A stretch of DNA of 64,000 bases, taken from contig CAITNS010000040.1 in assembly GCA_903893815.1 (NCBI GenBank), positions 1 through 64,000 of the forward strand. Reading direction: 5' to 3'. The position numbers and the translations under genes are program-made. Shown here piece by piece: positions 36,255-44,858 of this stretch. This DNA is from an uncultured Bacteroidota bacterium (lineage in GTDB: Bacteria; Bacteroidota; Bacteroidia; B-17B0; Aurantibacillaceae). How positions within the stretch are numbered: position 1 is the first letter of the stretch; every line of letters begins with the position of its first letter. The notes beneath the pieces were generated by a model, which made no database searches, was not told the DNA's origin, and was given only the letters and a program-made list of their open reading frames with translations.

Positions 36255-37187
36255 CTTATCGTAGGAATGAATATCATTTAAATTAATGGATATACTTCCA
36301 TCTTTATGTGGCATTTGTTTCATAGGCACAAACTTTGCATTCCAAGCAATTTCGCTGGCTTTATAAGACATTCGAGAATATACCGTATGAAAGTAAGTAT
36401 CAGTAATAGATTTTATTAAAATAATAAACTCTCCATCTCTTTGGTTAAATTCATCCTGAGTAACTTCATATAATTGACTTTTATCATCAATAGGATGGAC
36501 GAGGGTCCAAGTTAAAGGTAAAAAATTAATCTTGCTTCTTTCCAAATCCAAAAAATGAAAATCACGCTTCTTTGTTTCTAAATTATTAATTGCCAAAACA
36601 AGTTGGCACTCCGTTTCGATTAATTCATTTTGTTTTTTATTTGCAATTCTGAACATAAATCCCGTAATATCGTTATAAGGTGATATCAATGCTTTGTTGC
36701 TATATTGTATATCAGCTTTTGGCTTCGCAAAACGACCATATAAAATACCCGTCACTAAAGCAAATCCCATTAACCCAAACATCGATTCGATAGAAGAAAC
36801 CGTACTTATTAAACTGCTATTTGGATAAATGTGTCCGTAACCAACGGTAGTTAAAGTTTGAGCACTAAAGAAAAACAATTGCAAAAAATTCTCGATACCA
36901 GAACCTGCTTCGATTCCCCCAAACTTATCTACACCAATAGAAAAATATATAATCGCAAATAATGTATTTACAGCCCCATAACTAAAAAACACAAGCGCAA
37001 AAAATTGTCCCCATTTAATACCAAGTAACCAATGGAACATATCAAAACCAATATGCTTATCAGTTACTTTCCGTTTTATATTTACGGTACCATCTTGATT
37101 TAAAAAACGTACAGACTCATTATAGTTTTTACTTCCAAAACCTAACTCTGCACTTTCCTTTTTTTTGTTTAGCGTTTCTTTAATCAT
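36249..37187 (-). CDS. Inward-rectifier (Kir-type) potassium channel
   Basis: The protein has two membrane segments (about 61-85 and 130-150) with a pore loop and selectivity filter TVGYG at 114-118. A cytoplasmic C-terminal immunoglobulin-like domain (about 160-312) follows with Kir features (LTWTLVHPIDDKSQLYEVTQDEF). This is the bacterial KirBac group. Its start overlaps the SCO promoter, and the two genes are divergent. Confidence 0.92.
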   Translation of the reverse strand: MIKETLNKKKESAELGFGSKNYNESVRFLNQDGTVNIKRKVTDKHIGFDMFHWLLGIKWGQFFALVFFSYGAVNTLFAIIYFSIGVDKFGGIEAGSGIENFLQLFFFSAQTLTTVGYGHIYPNSSLISTVSSIESMFGLMGFALVTGILYGRFAKPKADIQYSNKALISPYNDITGFMFRIANKKQNELIETECQLVLAINNLETKKRDFHFLDLERSKINFLPLTWTLVHPIDDKSQLYEVTQDEFNQRDGEFIILIKSITDTYFHTVYSRMSYKASEIAWNAKFVPMKQMPHKDGSISINLNDIHSYDKL

Positions 37188-37194
37188 ACCTTTG
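37164..37194 (+). promoter_or_regulatory. Promoter TTTG-N19-TACCTTTG for the SCO gene
   Basis: TTTG (37164-37167) and TACCTTTG (37187-37194) are separated by 19 bases, a full consensus match. Transcription should begin within a few bases of the SCO ATG at 37199, so the message may be leaderless. The promoter overlaps the start of the divergent Kir gene. Confidence 0.7.
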
Positions 37195-37198
37195 CATA

Positions 37199-37864
37199 AT
37201 GAACACTAAAGGTAATTATTATTGGGCATTATTAATTATTCCTGTCATTTTTATTGGCTGGTATTTTTTTAATAAAAGTGAACAAAAACCATTGCGTACC
37301 CTACCCTATTTCGGTCAAAAAAATAGTATGAAAGATGGCGACACTTCATATCATACAGTGAAGCCTTTTTGCTTTACCAATCAATACAACGAAAAAGTAA
37401 CGGAAGAAACAGTGAAAGGGAAAATTTATGTAACGGATTTTTTCTTTACTACTTGCCAGTCTATTTGCCCAATTATGAGTAATGAATTAGAAAGAGTTTA
37501 CAAGCAATTTTCAAATCGTGATGATGTGTTGATTTTATCCCATACTGTTGCTCCCGAAGAAGATTCGGTAAATGTGATGATGGACTACGCAAAATTACAT
37601 GGTGTAACCAATAAACAATGGCTGTTTTTAACGGGCGATAAAAAACACTTGTATGATATGGCTCGCACTAGTTATTTATTAAACATGGAAGAAGGCAATG
37701 GCGACGAAGATGATTTTATACATACTCAAAATTTCGCTTTAGTTGATAAACAAAACCATTTGCGAGGATTTTACGATGGTACAGATAGTATAGAAGTTTC
37801 GCGATTAATAACGGATATGAACTTATTATTAGAAGAATATGCTTATAAAGAAAAACATCCATAA
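37199..37864 (+). CDS. SCO1/SenC copper chaperone
   Basis: This membrane-anchored SCO-family protein of 221 residues carries N-terminal helix ALLIIPVIFIGWYFF, the copper-binding motif CxxxC (C86 and C90 in TTCQSICP) and the conserved His at 175 (DDFIHTQNF). It inserts copper into cytochrome oxidase or acts as a thioredoxin-like reductant in the periplasm. It overlaps the TlpA-like gene downstream by 26 bases, which is a strong sign of joint function. Confidence 0.92.
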   Translation: MNTKGNYYWALLIIPVIFIGWYFFNKSEQKPLRTLPYFGQKNSMKDGDTSYHTVKPFCFTNQYNEKVTEETVKGKIYVTDFFFTTCQSICPIMSNELERVYKQFSNRDDVLILSHTVAPEEDSVNVMMDYAKLHGVTNKQWLFLTGDKKHLYDMARTSYLLNMEEGNGDEDDFIHTQNFALVDKQNHLRGFYDGTDSIEVSRLITDMNLLLEEYAYKEKHP

Positions 37865-38336
37865 AGCACTTTTATTTTTTTGCGTGATGGCATTTACATC
37901 TGTAAGTGCTCAAAAACCTACTGTTTACAAAATTAACGAATTATTAAATCGCATCAATAATGATAGCGATACAACGTATGTGGTAAATTTTTGGGCAACA
38001 TGGTGCAAGCCTTGCGTAGCCGAATTACCTGAATTTGAAAAACTACATTTGGATGCTAAAGATAATAACAGAAAAACAAAAGTGCTTTTAGTAAGTATGG
38101 ATTTTGTTGAAGAATTAGATAAAAAACTAAAAGACTTTTTAGCGAAAAATAAATATACCTGCGAAGTTGTTTTGTTAGATGAAATTAATGGCAACGATTT
38201 CATCAATAAAATATCCGAAAAATGGAGCGGTGCCATTCCAGCAACATTGATTGTTAAACCAAAGCCACAAGGTAACGAATTTATAGAAGGCAAAGTAACA
38301 GTAGAATGTTTGTTAGCAGCTATTTTAGCAAAATAA
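37839..38336 (+). CDS. TlpA-like thioredoxin
   Basis: This exported thioredoxin-fold protein of 165 residues has a signal peptide (LFFCVMAFTSVSAQ) and the redox motif WCKPC, C56 and C59. It probably keeps SCO or oxidase cysteines reduced in the periplasm. Its start lies inside the end of the SCO gene. Confidence 0.93.
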   Translation: MLIKKNIHKALLFFCVMAFTSVSAQKPTVYKINELLNRINNDSDTTYVVNFWATWCKPCVAELPEFEKLHLDAKDNNRKTKVLLVSMDFVEELDKKLKDFLAKNKYTCEVVLLDEINGNDFINKISEKWSGAIPATLIVKPKPQGNEFIEGKVTVECLLAAILAK

Positions 38337-38366
38337 TATTTGCAATAGTTAAATTTAGTACAAACA

Positions 38367-39608
38367 TCAATCTATTTTTAAATTGGAAGTTTTTAAACTA
38401 AAATTATAAATAGGCATAGCTGACATAGTTGTAACAACTGCTATCAATACCAATATAGAAAATGTATTGGAATCTATAATATTATATTGCAAACCAATAT
38501 TTGCAACAATAAGTTCCATTAAACCTCTAGCATTTATTAATCCTGCAATAGCTGATGAATCTCTCCACGAATAGCCAAACAACCGCATACTAAATAAAAC
38601 AGCACCATATTTACTAATAAATGCGCAAAATAAAATAACAATACATGGTACTAATAATTGTGATGAACACAAAACTAAAAAGTTAGTTTTTAATCCCGAA
38701 AACGCAAAAAATAAAGGCAATAAAAGCACTACCATCACATCTTGTAATTTTGTGTTGATTTCTGTTTGTAATATTTTAGTTTTAGGTAAGCTCAAGCCTA
38801 ATATAAAGCCTCCAAACACACTATACAAACCAATTTTATCTGTAATAACTGTAGAAACAAGTAATAAAATCAAAATAATTGCAAATTGATTTTGAGACAT
38901 GCTGGCATTTTTCTCAATGGATACATTCATTTTTAACACCAACGGTTTAACAAGATAATTTATTAAAAAAACAAATACAATGGCTCCCAATAAAGTGATA
39001 AATCCATTTAAACTGCTGCCTGTTGATCCAATAGCGATAATAAAAGCGAGTAATATCCATGTAACCACATCTTGAATACTTGCTGAAAGCAAAGCCATAG
39101 AACCAAGTAAAGAGTTTATTAACTTTTTTTCCTCTAAAATCCGAGCTAACATTGGAAAAGCCATTATAGAAAAAGCGGTACCAAAAAACAACATAAACAA
39201 TATTAAGGAAATACTGGGTAAAGAAAGGTGGTCATAAAACACATAAGCGCATAAACAACCCTTTGCAAAAGGCACTATTGTAGCAATTATGGAAAGTATA
39301 TAAGCTTGCTTTTTTGCTTTTTTTTCGATAATGGAAAGATCAAGATTCATACCCACCAAAAACATATAAAAAGACAACCCTATATTACCTAAAGCGTATA
39401 TAAATGGCTGAGTTGTAGTAAACAAATAAGCATACCATTCAGGAAAAATAGTTCCAACTAATGTTGGACCTAACAATACACCGGCAATCATTTCACCAAC
39501 AACTCTGGGCTGTTTAATATATGCCATTGCATTACCCATTAAACGTGCTACTATAATCACCACAATCATCGCAACAGCAACATGAATAAATGTTTCCAAA
39601 TTTCCCAT
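38367..39608 (-). CDS. Cation/proton antiporter of the CPA2 type
   Basis: The 413-residue protein has about 11-12 hydrophobic segments and the CPA2 signatures PRVVGEMIAGVLLGPTLVG and LLSASIQDVVTWILLA (the charged Gln-Asp-Val of the transport site). It lacks a cytoplasmic TrkA-N domain, so it is a short monovalent cation/H+ exchanger. The ion, Na+ or K+, is not decidable here. It is convergent with the TlpA gene and divergent from the SET gene. Confidence 0.9.
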   Translation of the reverse strand: MGNLETFIHVAVAMIVVIIVARLMGNAMAYIKQPRVVGEMIAGVLLGPTLVGTIFPEWYAYLFTTTQPFIYALGNIGLSFYMFLVGMNLDLSIIEKKAKKQAYILSIIATIVPFAKGCLCAYVFYDHLSLPSISLILFMLFFGTAFSIMAFPMLARILEEKKLINSLLGSMALLSASIQDVVTWILLAFIIAIGSTGSSLNGFITLLGAIVFVFLINYLVKPLVLKMNVSIEKNASMSQNQFAIILILLLVSTVITDKIGLYSVFGGFILGLSLPKTKILQTEINTKLQDVMVVLLLPLFFAFSGLKTNFLVLCSSQLLVPCIVILFCAFISKYGAVLFSMRLFGYSWRDSSAIAGLINARGLMELIVANIGLQYNIIDSNTFSILVLIAVVTTMSAMPIYNFSLKTSNLKID

Positions 39609-39697
39609 AATTTAAAAGTATGAACTTATAGTTAAAACACAATATTTTACAGAATGTTTTTTAAATAATGCTAATAGAATAGTATATTTACCCAACT

Positions 39698-40114
39698 ATG
39701 GCACTAACAGTAAAAACATCACAACTACCAAACTCAGGTAAAGGTTTATTTACCACAACCTCAATTAAAAAAGGAACCAAAATAATCGAATATTTAGGTG
39801 AAATTATTGATTGGAAAGAATACGAAAAACGTGTTGAAAGAGATGAAGACGGCTACCTTTTTTTCATAAACAAAAAACACTGTATCGACGCTTGGAATAA
39901 GCCGCAACATAAAGCACGTTACGCAAATGATGCAGCTGGTTTAGGTAAAGTAAAAGGACTAAACAATAACTGCAATTATGTGATTGAAAACAATAAATGT
40001 TTTATTGTTGCTAAAAAAGATATAGCAGCAGGGGAAGAAATTTTTGTGAGTTATACGAAAGAATATTGGGATTGCGTTCGTTACAATATTAGTATTGGAA
40101 GAGGAAGAAAGTAA
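39698..40114 (+). CDS. SET-domain protein
   Basis: This compact SET-domain protein of 138 residues carries SGKGLFTTTSIKKGTKIIEYLGEII at the start, YANDAAGLGKVKGLNNNCNY in place of the usual NHSC motif, and AGEEIFVSYTKEYW near the end (the SET-C motif with catalytic Tyr). It probably is a protein-lysine methyltransferase with unknown substrate. It lies 12 bases upstream of the first sulfotransferase of the island in the same direction, so it may be co-transcribed with it. Confidence 0.85.
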   Translation: MALTVKTSQLPNSGKGLFTTTSIKKGTKIIEYLGEIIDWKEYEKRVERDEDGYLFFINKKHCIDAWNKPQHKARYANDAAGLGKVKGLNNNCNYVIENNKCFIVAKKDIAAGEEIFVSYTKEYWDCVRYNISIGRGRK

Positions 40115-40126
40115 TTCTAAAATATA

Positions 40127-41170
40127 ATGAATTCCGAAAAACTTAATAAAATAAATATTAATTTTATTGTCGGTCTAGGGAGAAGTGGAACAACACTTTT
40201 AGTTGTTTTACTAAATCAATACGACAATTGTATTGCTACTCCTGAAATTCATCATTTTATACATTTTTATAAAAAATACAAAAACATTGATTATGTTAGC
40301 CAAGAACTTATTGATGACTACAAAGATTATATTAATCGTTATTTTCAATACAAAAAAAATCCACTCATTGGTCCTTCTAACTCAACCTTAATAGATTCTT
40401 TAGAGATTGGACAGAAAATAAATTATAGTCAATTAACTAAACTTATATATTTAGGCTTATTTGGACAAAAAGGGATAAACAATAACATAAATGTTATTGT
40501 TGACAAAAATCCTTATTACACGCTTGAAATAAACAAAATCTTAAAAATATTTCCGGATGCTAAACTTTTGGCATTAATAAGAGATCCTAGAGGTTATGTA
40601 TTGTCTAATATTCAGAGTAAAAGACTTTCTGTGTCGAAAAAAGACAATGCTTATCATGCTTTTGTATGGAGACTTTTCATGAAAAAGATTGTGCAAGCAA
40701 AAAAACTATATGATTCAAATATTAAAATCATTAGGTATGAGGATATTGCTTTAGAAAAAGAAAAGACTTTAAAAGAAATAACCAATTATTTCAACCTTGA
40801 GTATTCAGAATCTATTTTTAATTTCAATGACAGTATAAAAGAGAAAATTAACAGCATCAAACAAGATGAGCGAAATTATGAACGCATGCATAAAAAATTA
40901 AAAGATCTAAGTTCTCCTATAAATTCGGAACGAGTTCATGCATGGAAAAATGATTTAACTAAAAATGAAATAGAACAAATAGAATTCATTGCGGGTTCAC
41001 TTGGAAATAATTATAATTATTTTAACCAAACACATATTTCTTATTTAAAAAAAATTAGTATCTTAATTTCATCAATTATTAGTTTTATAAAAGTGAAAGT
41101 ATTTGAAACACTAAAGTCTCCAGAGCTTCACATTTATCATAATTACAAAATAAAGAATGCTAAAAAATAA
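40127..41170 (+). CDS. Sulfotransferase family protein 1
   Basis: The protein has the 5' PAPS-binding P-loop GLGRSGTTLL (residues 16-25) and a 3' phosphosulfate loop with LALIRDPRGYVLS near residues 147-160. It is in the Sulfotransfer_3-like family and probably transfers sulfate from PAPS to a hydroxyl group. It lies on the plus strand, immediately followed by the second copy (3-base gap), ending at the boundary of the minus-strand pyrrole block. The copies are clearly diverged from each other, which suggests different acceptors. Confidence 0.9.
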   Translation: MNSEKLNKININFIVGLGRSGTTLLVVLLNQYDNCIATPEIHHFIHFYKKYKNIDYVSQELIDDYKDYINRYFQYKKNPLIGPSNSTLIDSLEIGQKINYSQLTKLIYLGLFGQKGINNNINVIVDKNPYYTLEINKILKIFPDAKLLALIRDPRGYVLSNIQSKRLSVSKKDNAYHAFVWRLFMKKIVQAKKLYDSNIKIIRYEDIALEKEKTLKEITNYFNLEYSESIFNFNDSIKEKINSIKQDERNYERMHKKLKDLSSPINSERVHAWKNDLTKNEIEQIEFIAGSLGNNYNYFNQTHISYLKKISILISSIISFIKVKVFETLKSPELHIYHNYKIKNAKK

Positions 41171-41173
41171 TAA

Positions 41174-42241
41174 ATGGAAAAACAATTACATTTTATTGTT
41201 GGCATAGGTCGGTCGGGCACAACCATTCTGTCTAAACTTTTAAATAAGTTTACAGATGTACACTGTATGCCAGAGGCCAATTTCCTTGTTTTTTTTCTAT
41301 ATAAATTTAGACATAAAACACATTTTACATCTTCCGAAATTAAACTTATTTTTGATGAGATTGAGTTATACTGCTTAACACATCCATTAGTAGGCTGGGA
41401 CTTTGAAATTCAAAAAGTAAAACAATCCGTTATTAATATAGCAGAAGCATCTCAAAAGTTAACCTATATTGAAATTTGTAAAATTATTTATAAAAATTTT
41501 AAAGTACTTGGTTCGAAAAAAGAAAATGCACATGTATTAATGGATAAAAATCCATCATACTCCATTTTTATTGACAAAATAAGTGCCTTCATACCTAACG
41601 CAAAATTTATATGGATAGTTCGTGATCATCGTGCAAATATATTATCACGTAAAGAAAGTATATACTTAAAATCGCCCAATATAGCATACAACGCAACTCG
41701 ATGGAAACTATACAATAGAGATATCTTAAGATTTAAAAAAAAATATCCTGAAAAAGTACTTCTTGTAAAATATGAAGATCTTGTTTTAAATTATGACAAG
41801 GAAAGCCTGAAAATAAATCAGTTTTTAAACATTTCTCAAAATATTGAGAATACTGAATATCAAAAAAAACAGTCCATAAAAATAGATAATTATCATATTC
41901 AAGAAAAGTACAAAGAACGCTTCTTAAAAAAATATTCCGATCTAAATAAGGAACTCAATGGCGATAGATTGCATGTTTGGAAAGAAAAATTAAGTCAGGA
42001 AGAAATTGAACTTTGTGATGTAATTTGCAGTAAAATTGCCAAAAGTGTAGGTTACAAAATAAATATGCCTTTGAGCCTAGTAAAATCAATTACATTAATT
42101 ATAAAGTATACTTTTCCAATTATAAGAGGTTACGTAGATATTTATAAAGACAAAATCATCTACTATTCACCTATCAAAATTAAGCTTGAGAGGTTGCAAA
42201 AAAGGTATACGGAAATGGGTTTTATAAAGAGAGCTAATTAG
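41174..42241 (+). CDS. Sulfotransferase family protein 2
   Basis: P-loop GIGRSGTTILS lies at residues 10-20, and the second signature FIWIVRDHRANILSRK near residues 153-168. It is 355 residues long. It follows sulfotransferase 1 with a gap of 3 bases and its end overlaps the halogenase gene end by 4 bases (convergent). Substrate unknown; the position links it to the island. Confidence 0.9.
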   Translation: MEKQLHFIVGIGRSGTTILSKLLNKFTDVHCMPEANFLVFFLYKFRHKTHFTSSEIKLIFDEIELYCLTHPLVGWDFEIQKVKQSVINIAEASQKLTYIEICKIIYKNFKVLGSKKENAHVLMDKNPSYSIFIDKISAFIPNAKFIWIVRDHRANILSRKESIYLKSPNIAYNATRWKLYNRDILRFKKKYPEKVLLVKYEDLVLNYDKESLKINQFLNISQNIENTEYQKKQSIKIDNYHIQEKYKERFLKKYSDLNKELNGDRLHVWKEKLSQEEIELCDVICSKIAKSVGYKINMPLSLVKSITLIIKYTFPIIRGYVDIYKDKIIYYSPIKIKLERLQKRYTEMGFIKRAN

Positions 42242-43632
42242 ACAAGTAATTTTTGATCAAAACTTACTTCATAGGTCATTTTACCATACATTTCTTCAAA
42301 AAGTTCTCCGCATGAAGCGTTAACTCCGTAATCTTTTGAATGACTAATTAGATTCTGAAATTTAGATAACATTTTAGGATCGCGCATGGTATCTAAAAAA
42401 ATAGAATATTTTTCATAGTTAGCAAAAAAATCGCCTGCTAATAAATAATGGAAAATTGTATATATAGATTCTGACTCTTTAAATTGAAGAAGGGTTTCAG
42501 GATTTCCCATGTGGGAAAAATTAATATTTTCTTGACTGTAAAACAATTTTATAAACTTTTCTAAAAGCTTTACAGCACCATTTATATTAACGTAAGCTTC
42601 ATCAAGCAATCTGTTGCTATTGTTTATAAACTTCTCGTGAATAGCATCCGTTACTAATTGAGCACTATGCATACCAACAAAAATTCCACTTGAAAATATA
42701 GGATCAAGAAATGCACCAGCATCACCAATCATAGCATAATTATTTCCGTATTTTTTTTCACAGAAATAGGAATAATCACCTTGGATTTGAACTTTATGTT
42801 GGCTCACGGCATTAGTTAATAGTTTACTTACAGCGTCAGAACTTTTAATTTCATTCATATACAATTCATGAACCCAATCCTTTTTATCAGAATGTTTTTG
42901 CTTCTCTTGCTTCAAAAAACTATTATTTACTACCACACCAATGCTTAAACAATCTTTACTAATAGGAATTACCCATATCCAACCTTTTTTATCGTTCCCA
43001 TGTAAGTAAACAATTTTTATTGCACCTTCTTTTAAAACGTGATCATAATTTGCGCCAGCCCAATGGGTAAACATGGCAACTCTATCCAAATCTTTAACAG
43101 ATGCCTTAACTCCTAGTTTACTGCCCAAAAAAGTACTTAATCCACTGGCATCAATTACAAATTTTGAAGTAAATTCTTTTATTTCTCCTCTTTTATCAAT
43201 TGCTCTTACTTCAACTATACCATCTTCTCTATCAAGATTAACGTGCTTTACCGCATGCTCTTCCATGACTTGTGCACCTTTTTTTACACTATTTTTAAGT
43301 AACAAATTATCAAATTCAGAACGTTTTACATGAAATGATAAATAACTTTTATCATTAATCACATTTTTGAAGCACCATAAAGATTGACTTCTCCCGTCAT
43401 TTGCAATAAAATTTACTCCAGGTTTTCTTGGAGATATTTTTTCTAACTCCTCTAAAACTCCTAGTTTTGAAAGACTATCGTATGAAGCAGGTATTAGCGA
43501 CTCTCCAACATGTTCTCTTGGGAATTTTTCTTTTTCCAATAAAAGAACGTTGTAACCTTTGTCTGCCAAATAACTTGCAGCTGTAGAGCCTGAGGGCCCT
43601 CCGCCAATAATAATTACATCATACTTATTCAT
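42238..43632 (-). CDS. Flavin-dependent halogenase, pyrrole-PCP type
   Basis: The FAD-binding GGGPSG motif is at residues 10-15 and an EHVGESLIP segment follows at 40-48. The halogenase hallmarks are both present: WIWVIP (WxWxIP) at 218-223 and FLDPIFSSG (FxxPxxSxG) at 308-316. K70 in RKPGVNF is the expected position of the catalytic lysine. Halogenases of this group (PltA, HrmQ, Bmp2-like) act on pyrrolyl groups on carrier proteins and need a reduced flavin. The adjacent prolyl ligase, carrier and dehydrogenase fit exactly. Chlorination or bromination is not decidable. A related reductase role is possible if the WxWxIP is coincidental. Confidence 0.85.
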   Translation of the reverse strand: MNKYDVIIIGGGPSGSTAASYLADKGYNVLLLEKEKFPREHVGESLIPASYDSLSKLGVLEELEKISPRKPGVNFIANDGRSQSLWCFKNVINDKSYLSFHVKRSEFDNLLLKNSVKKGAQVMEEHAVKHVNLDREDGIVEVRAIDKRGEIKEFTSKFVIDASGLSTFLGSKLGVKASVKDLDRVAMFTHWAGANYDHVLKEGAIKIVYLHGNDKKGWIWVIPISKDCLSIGVVVNNSFLKQEKQKHSDKKDWVHELYMNEIKSSDAVSKLLTNAVSQHKVQIQGDYSYFCEKKYGNNYAMIGDAGAFLDPIFSSGIFVGMHSAQLVTDAIHEKFINNSNRLLDEAYVNINGAVKLLEKFIKLFYSQENINFSHMGNPETLLQFKESESIYTIFHYLLAGDFFANYEKYSIFLDTMRDPKMLSKFQNLISHSKDYGVNASCGELFEEMYGKMTYEVSFDQKLLV

Positions 43633-43706
43633 AGTTAATTTATTTACTTGTTAAACCAATAAGCCTTCAAAATGTTTGAATATAGCCAAACTCTTTTGCG
43701 CAAAGT

Positions 43707-44858
43707 TTATACGCCCAACCATTTTGATATTATGTTTTTTTGAACATCATTTGTACCCGAATAGATTTGTGCTGCTACTGCATCTCTCTTGTAGCGTTCA
43801 ATTGAGGATTGAGTTAGGTATCCGTTAGCTCCAAAAATTAACAAAGCCATATCGCATACTTTATTTAAAGCCTCACTTACAAATAATTTTGCAGTGGATG
43901 CTGATAACGAAGTTGTTTCTGACTTATGATCAATTTCATTAGCGGCTTTATGAACCAAAAGCCTCGAGGTTTCTATAAGCGTATACATATCTGCGATTTT
44001 ATGACTATTTGTTTGATATTTTCCTATAGTATCTTCTCCAATCTTCCTTGAGTTAAGATAATGAATCGATTTTTCTAAAATACGCACCATAGTGCCAACA
44101 TGAATAGCAGAAAGCAAGGCTCGCTCCCAATTCATTGATTCAATAAATAACACACCTCCCGCTCCCACTTTTCCTAAATGATTGCTTTCTAAAACTTCAA
44201 CATTATTTAATTCAATATTTCCCATCATACAAGTTCTTAAACCCATTTTATCAATTGGATTAGAAATCAAAAGACCTGGAGTGGCTTTATCTATAATAAA
44301 AGCAGAAATCCCTCCATAAAACCCTTTTTCCGAATCTGTTGCTGCATATAACAGGACTATATTAGAATTTGGAGCATTTGAAATATATGATTTCTCACCG
44401 TTTAATATATAGCTGGAACTTGACTTAACAGCTTTAGTATGCATAGAAAAAACATCGGATCCTGCTTTTTTTTCAGTTATAGCATTCGCAGCTATCATCT
44501 TTCCAGCAGAAAGTAATGGTAAATATCTATTTTTTTGCTCCTCCGTTCCATGTAACCAAATAGGAATAGTACATGATAACAATTGTGCTGATAAAGAAAA
44601 AATCAATCCTCCATCTTCACATCCATAACCTAATGATTCTAGAATAATTGATGTATCAAGAGCATTACACCCTAAGCCTCCATAAAATTCTGGTATGGAT
44701 ATACCGTGTAACTTCTTTTCGCCGCATTTATGCCATTCATCTTGGCCAAATGTTTGGCTCTTATCTCTATCAAAAACTGAATTATTTAATTCCGTTTTCG
44801 CAAAGTTAGCATAGGTTGAGTAAATAGTGTTTTGTTTATGCGAATATTGCTTATTCAT
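43707..44858 (-). CDS. Prolyl-carrier dehydrogenase (acyl-CoA dehydrogenase family)
   Basis: The 383-residue protein is a full acyl-CoA dehydrogenase. Flavin-binding segments AITEKKAGSDVFS and MGLRTCMMGNIELNNV are present. The normal C-terminal base position is not Glu but Ser (IYSGTNDVQKN, S367). The usable base is E245 in MNWERALL, the position used by isovaleryl-CoA and prolyl-carrier oxidases. The SGTNDVQKNIISKWLG end resembles PltE, PigA and CloN3, which oxidise prolyl-S-PCP to pyrrolyl-S-PCP. It overlaps the adenylation gene by 8 bases. Confidence 0.88.
   Translation of the reverse strand: MNKQYSHKQNTIYSTYANFAKTELNNSVFDRDKSQTFGQDEWHKCGEKKLHGISIPEFYGGLGCNALDTSIILESLGYGCEDGGLIFSLSAQLLSCTIPIWLHGTEEQKNRYLPLLSAGKMIAANAITEKKAGSDVFSMHTKAVKSSSSYILNGEKSYISNAPNSNIVLLYAATDSEKGFYGGISAFIIDKATPGLLISNPIDKMGLRTCMMGNIELNNVEVLESNHLGKVGAGGVLFIESMNWERALLSAIHVGTMVRILEKSIHYLNSRKIGEDTIGKYQTNSHKIADMYTLIETSRLLVHKAANEIDHKSETTSLSASTAKLFVSEALNKVCDMALLIFGANGYLTQSSIERYKRDAVAAQIYSGTNDVQKNIISKWLGV

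Noticed and set aside
40127-42241. Sulfotransferases as part of a cell-wide sulfonolipid pathway
   Set aside because: No cysteate synthase or serine palmitoyltransferase-like gene is seen in the window, and the genes are placed within the island.
43073-43333. 86-codon frame on the plus strand inside the halogenase gene
   Set aside because: It is a shadow frame of an obvious halogenase with full motifs.
42238-43632. Geranylgeranyl-reductase-like or monooxygenase-type flavoprotein
   Set aside because: WxWxIP and FxxPxxSxG motifs are both present, which are diagnostic for halogenases; a monooxygenase would lack the first.
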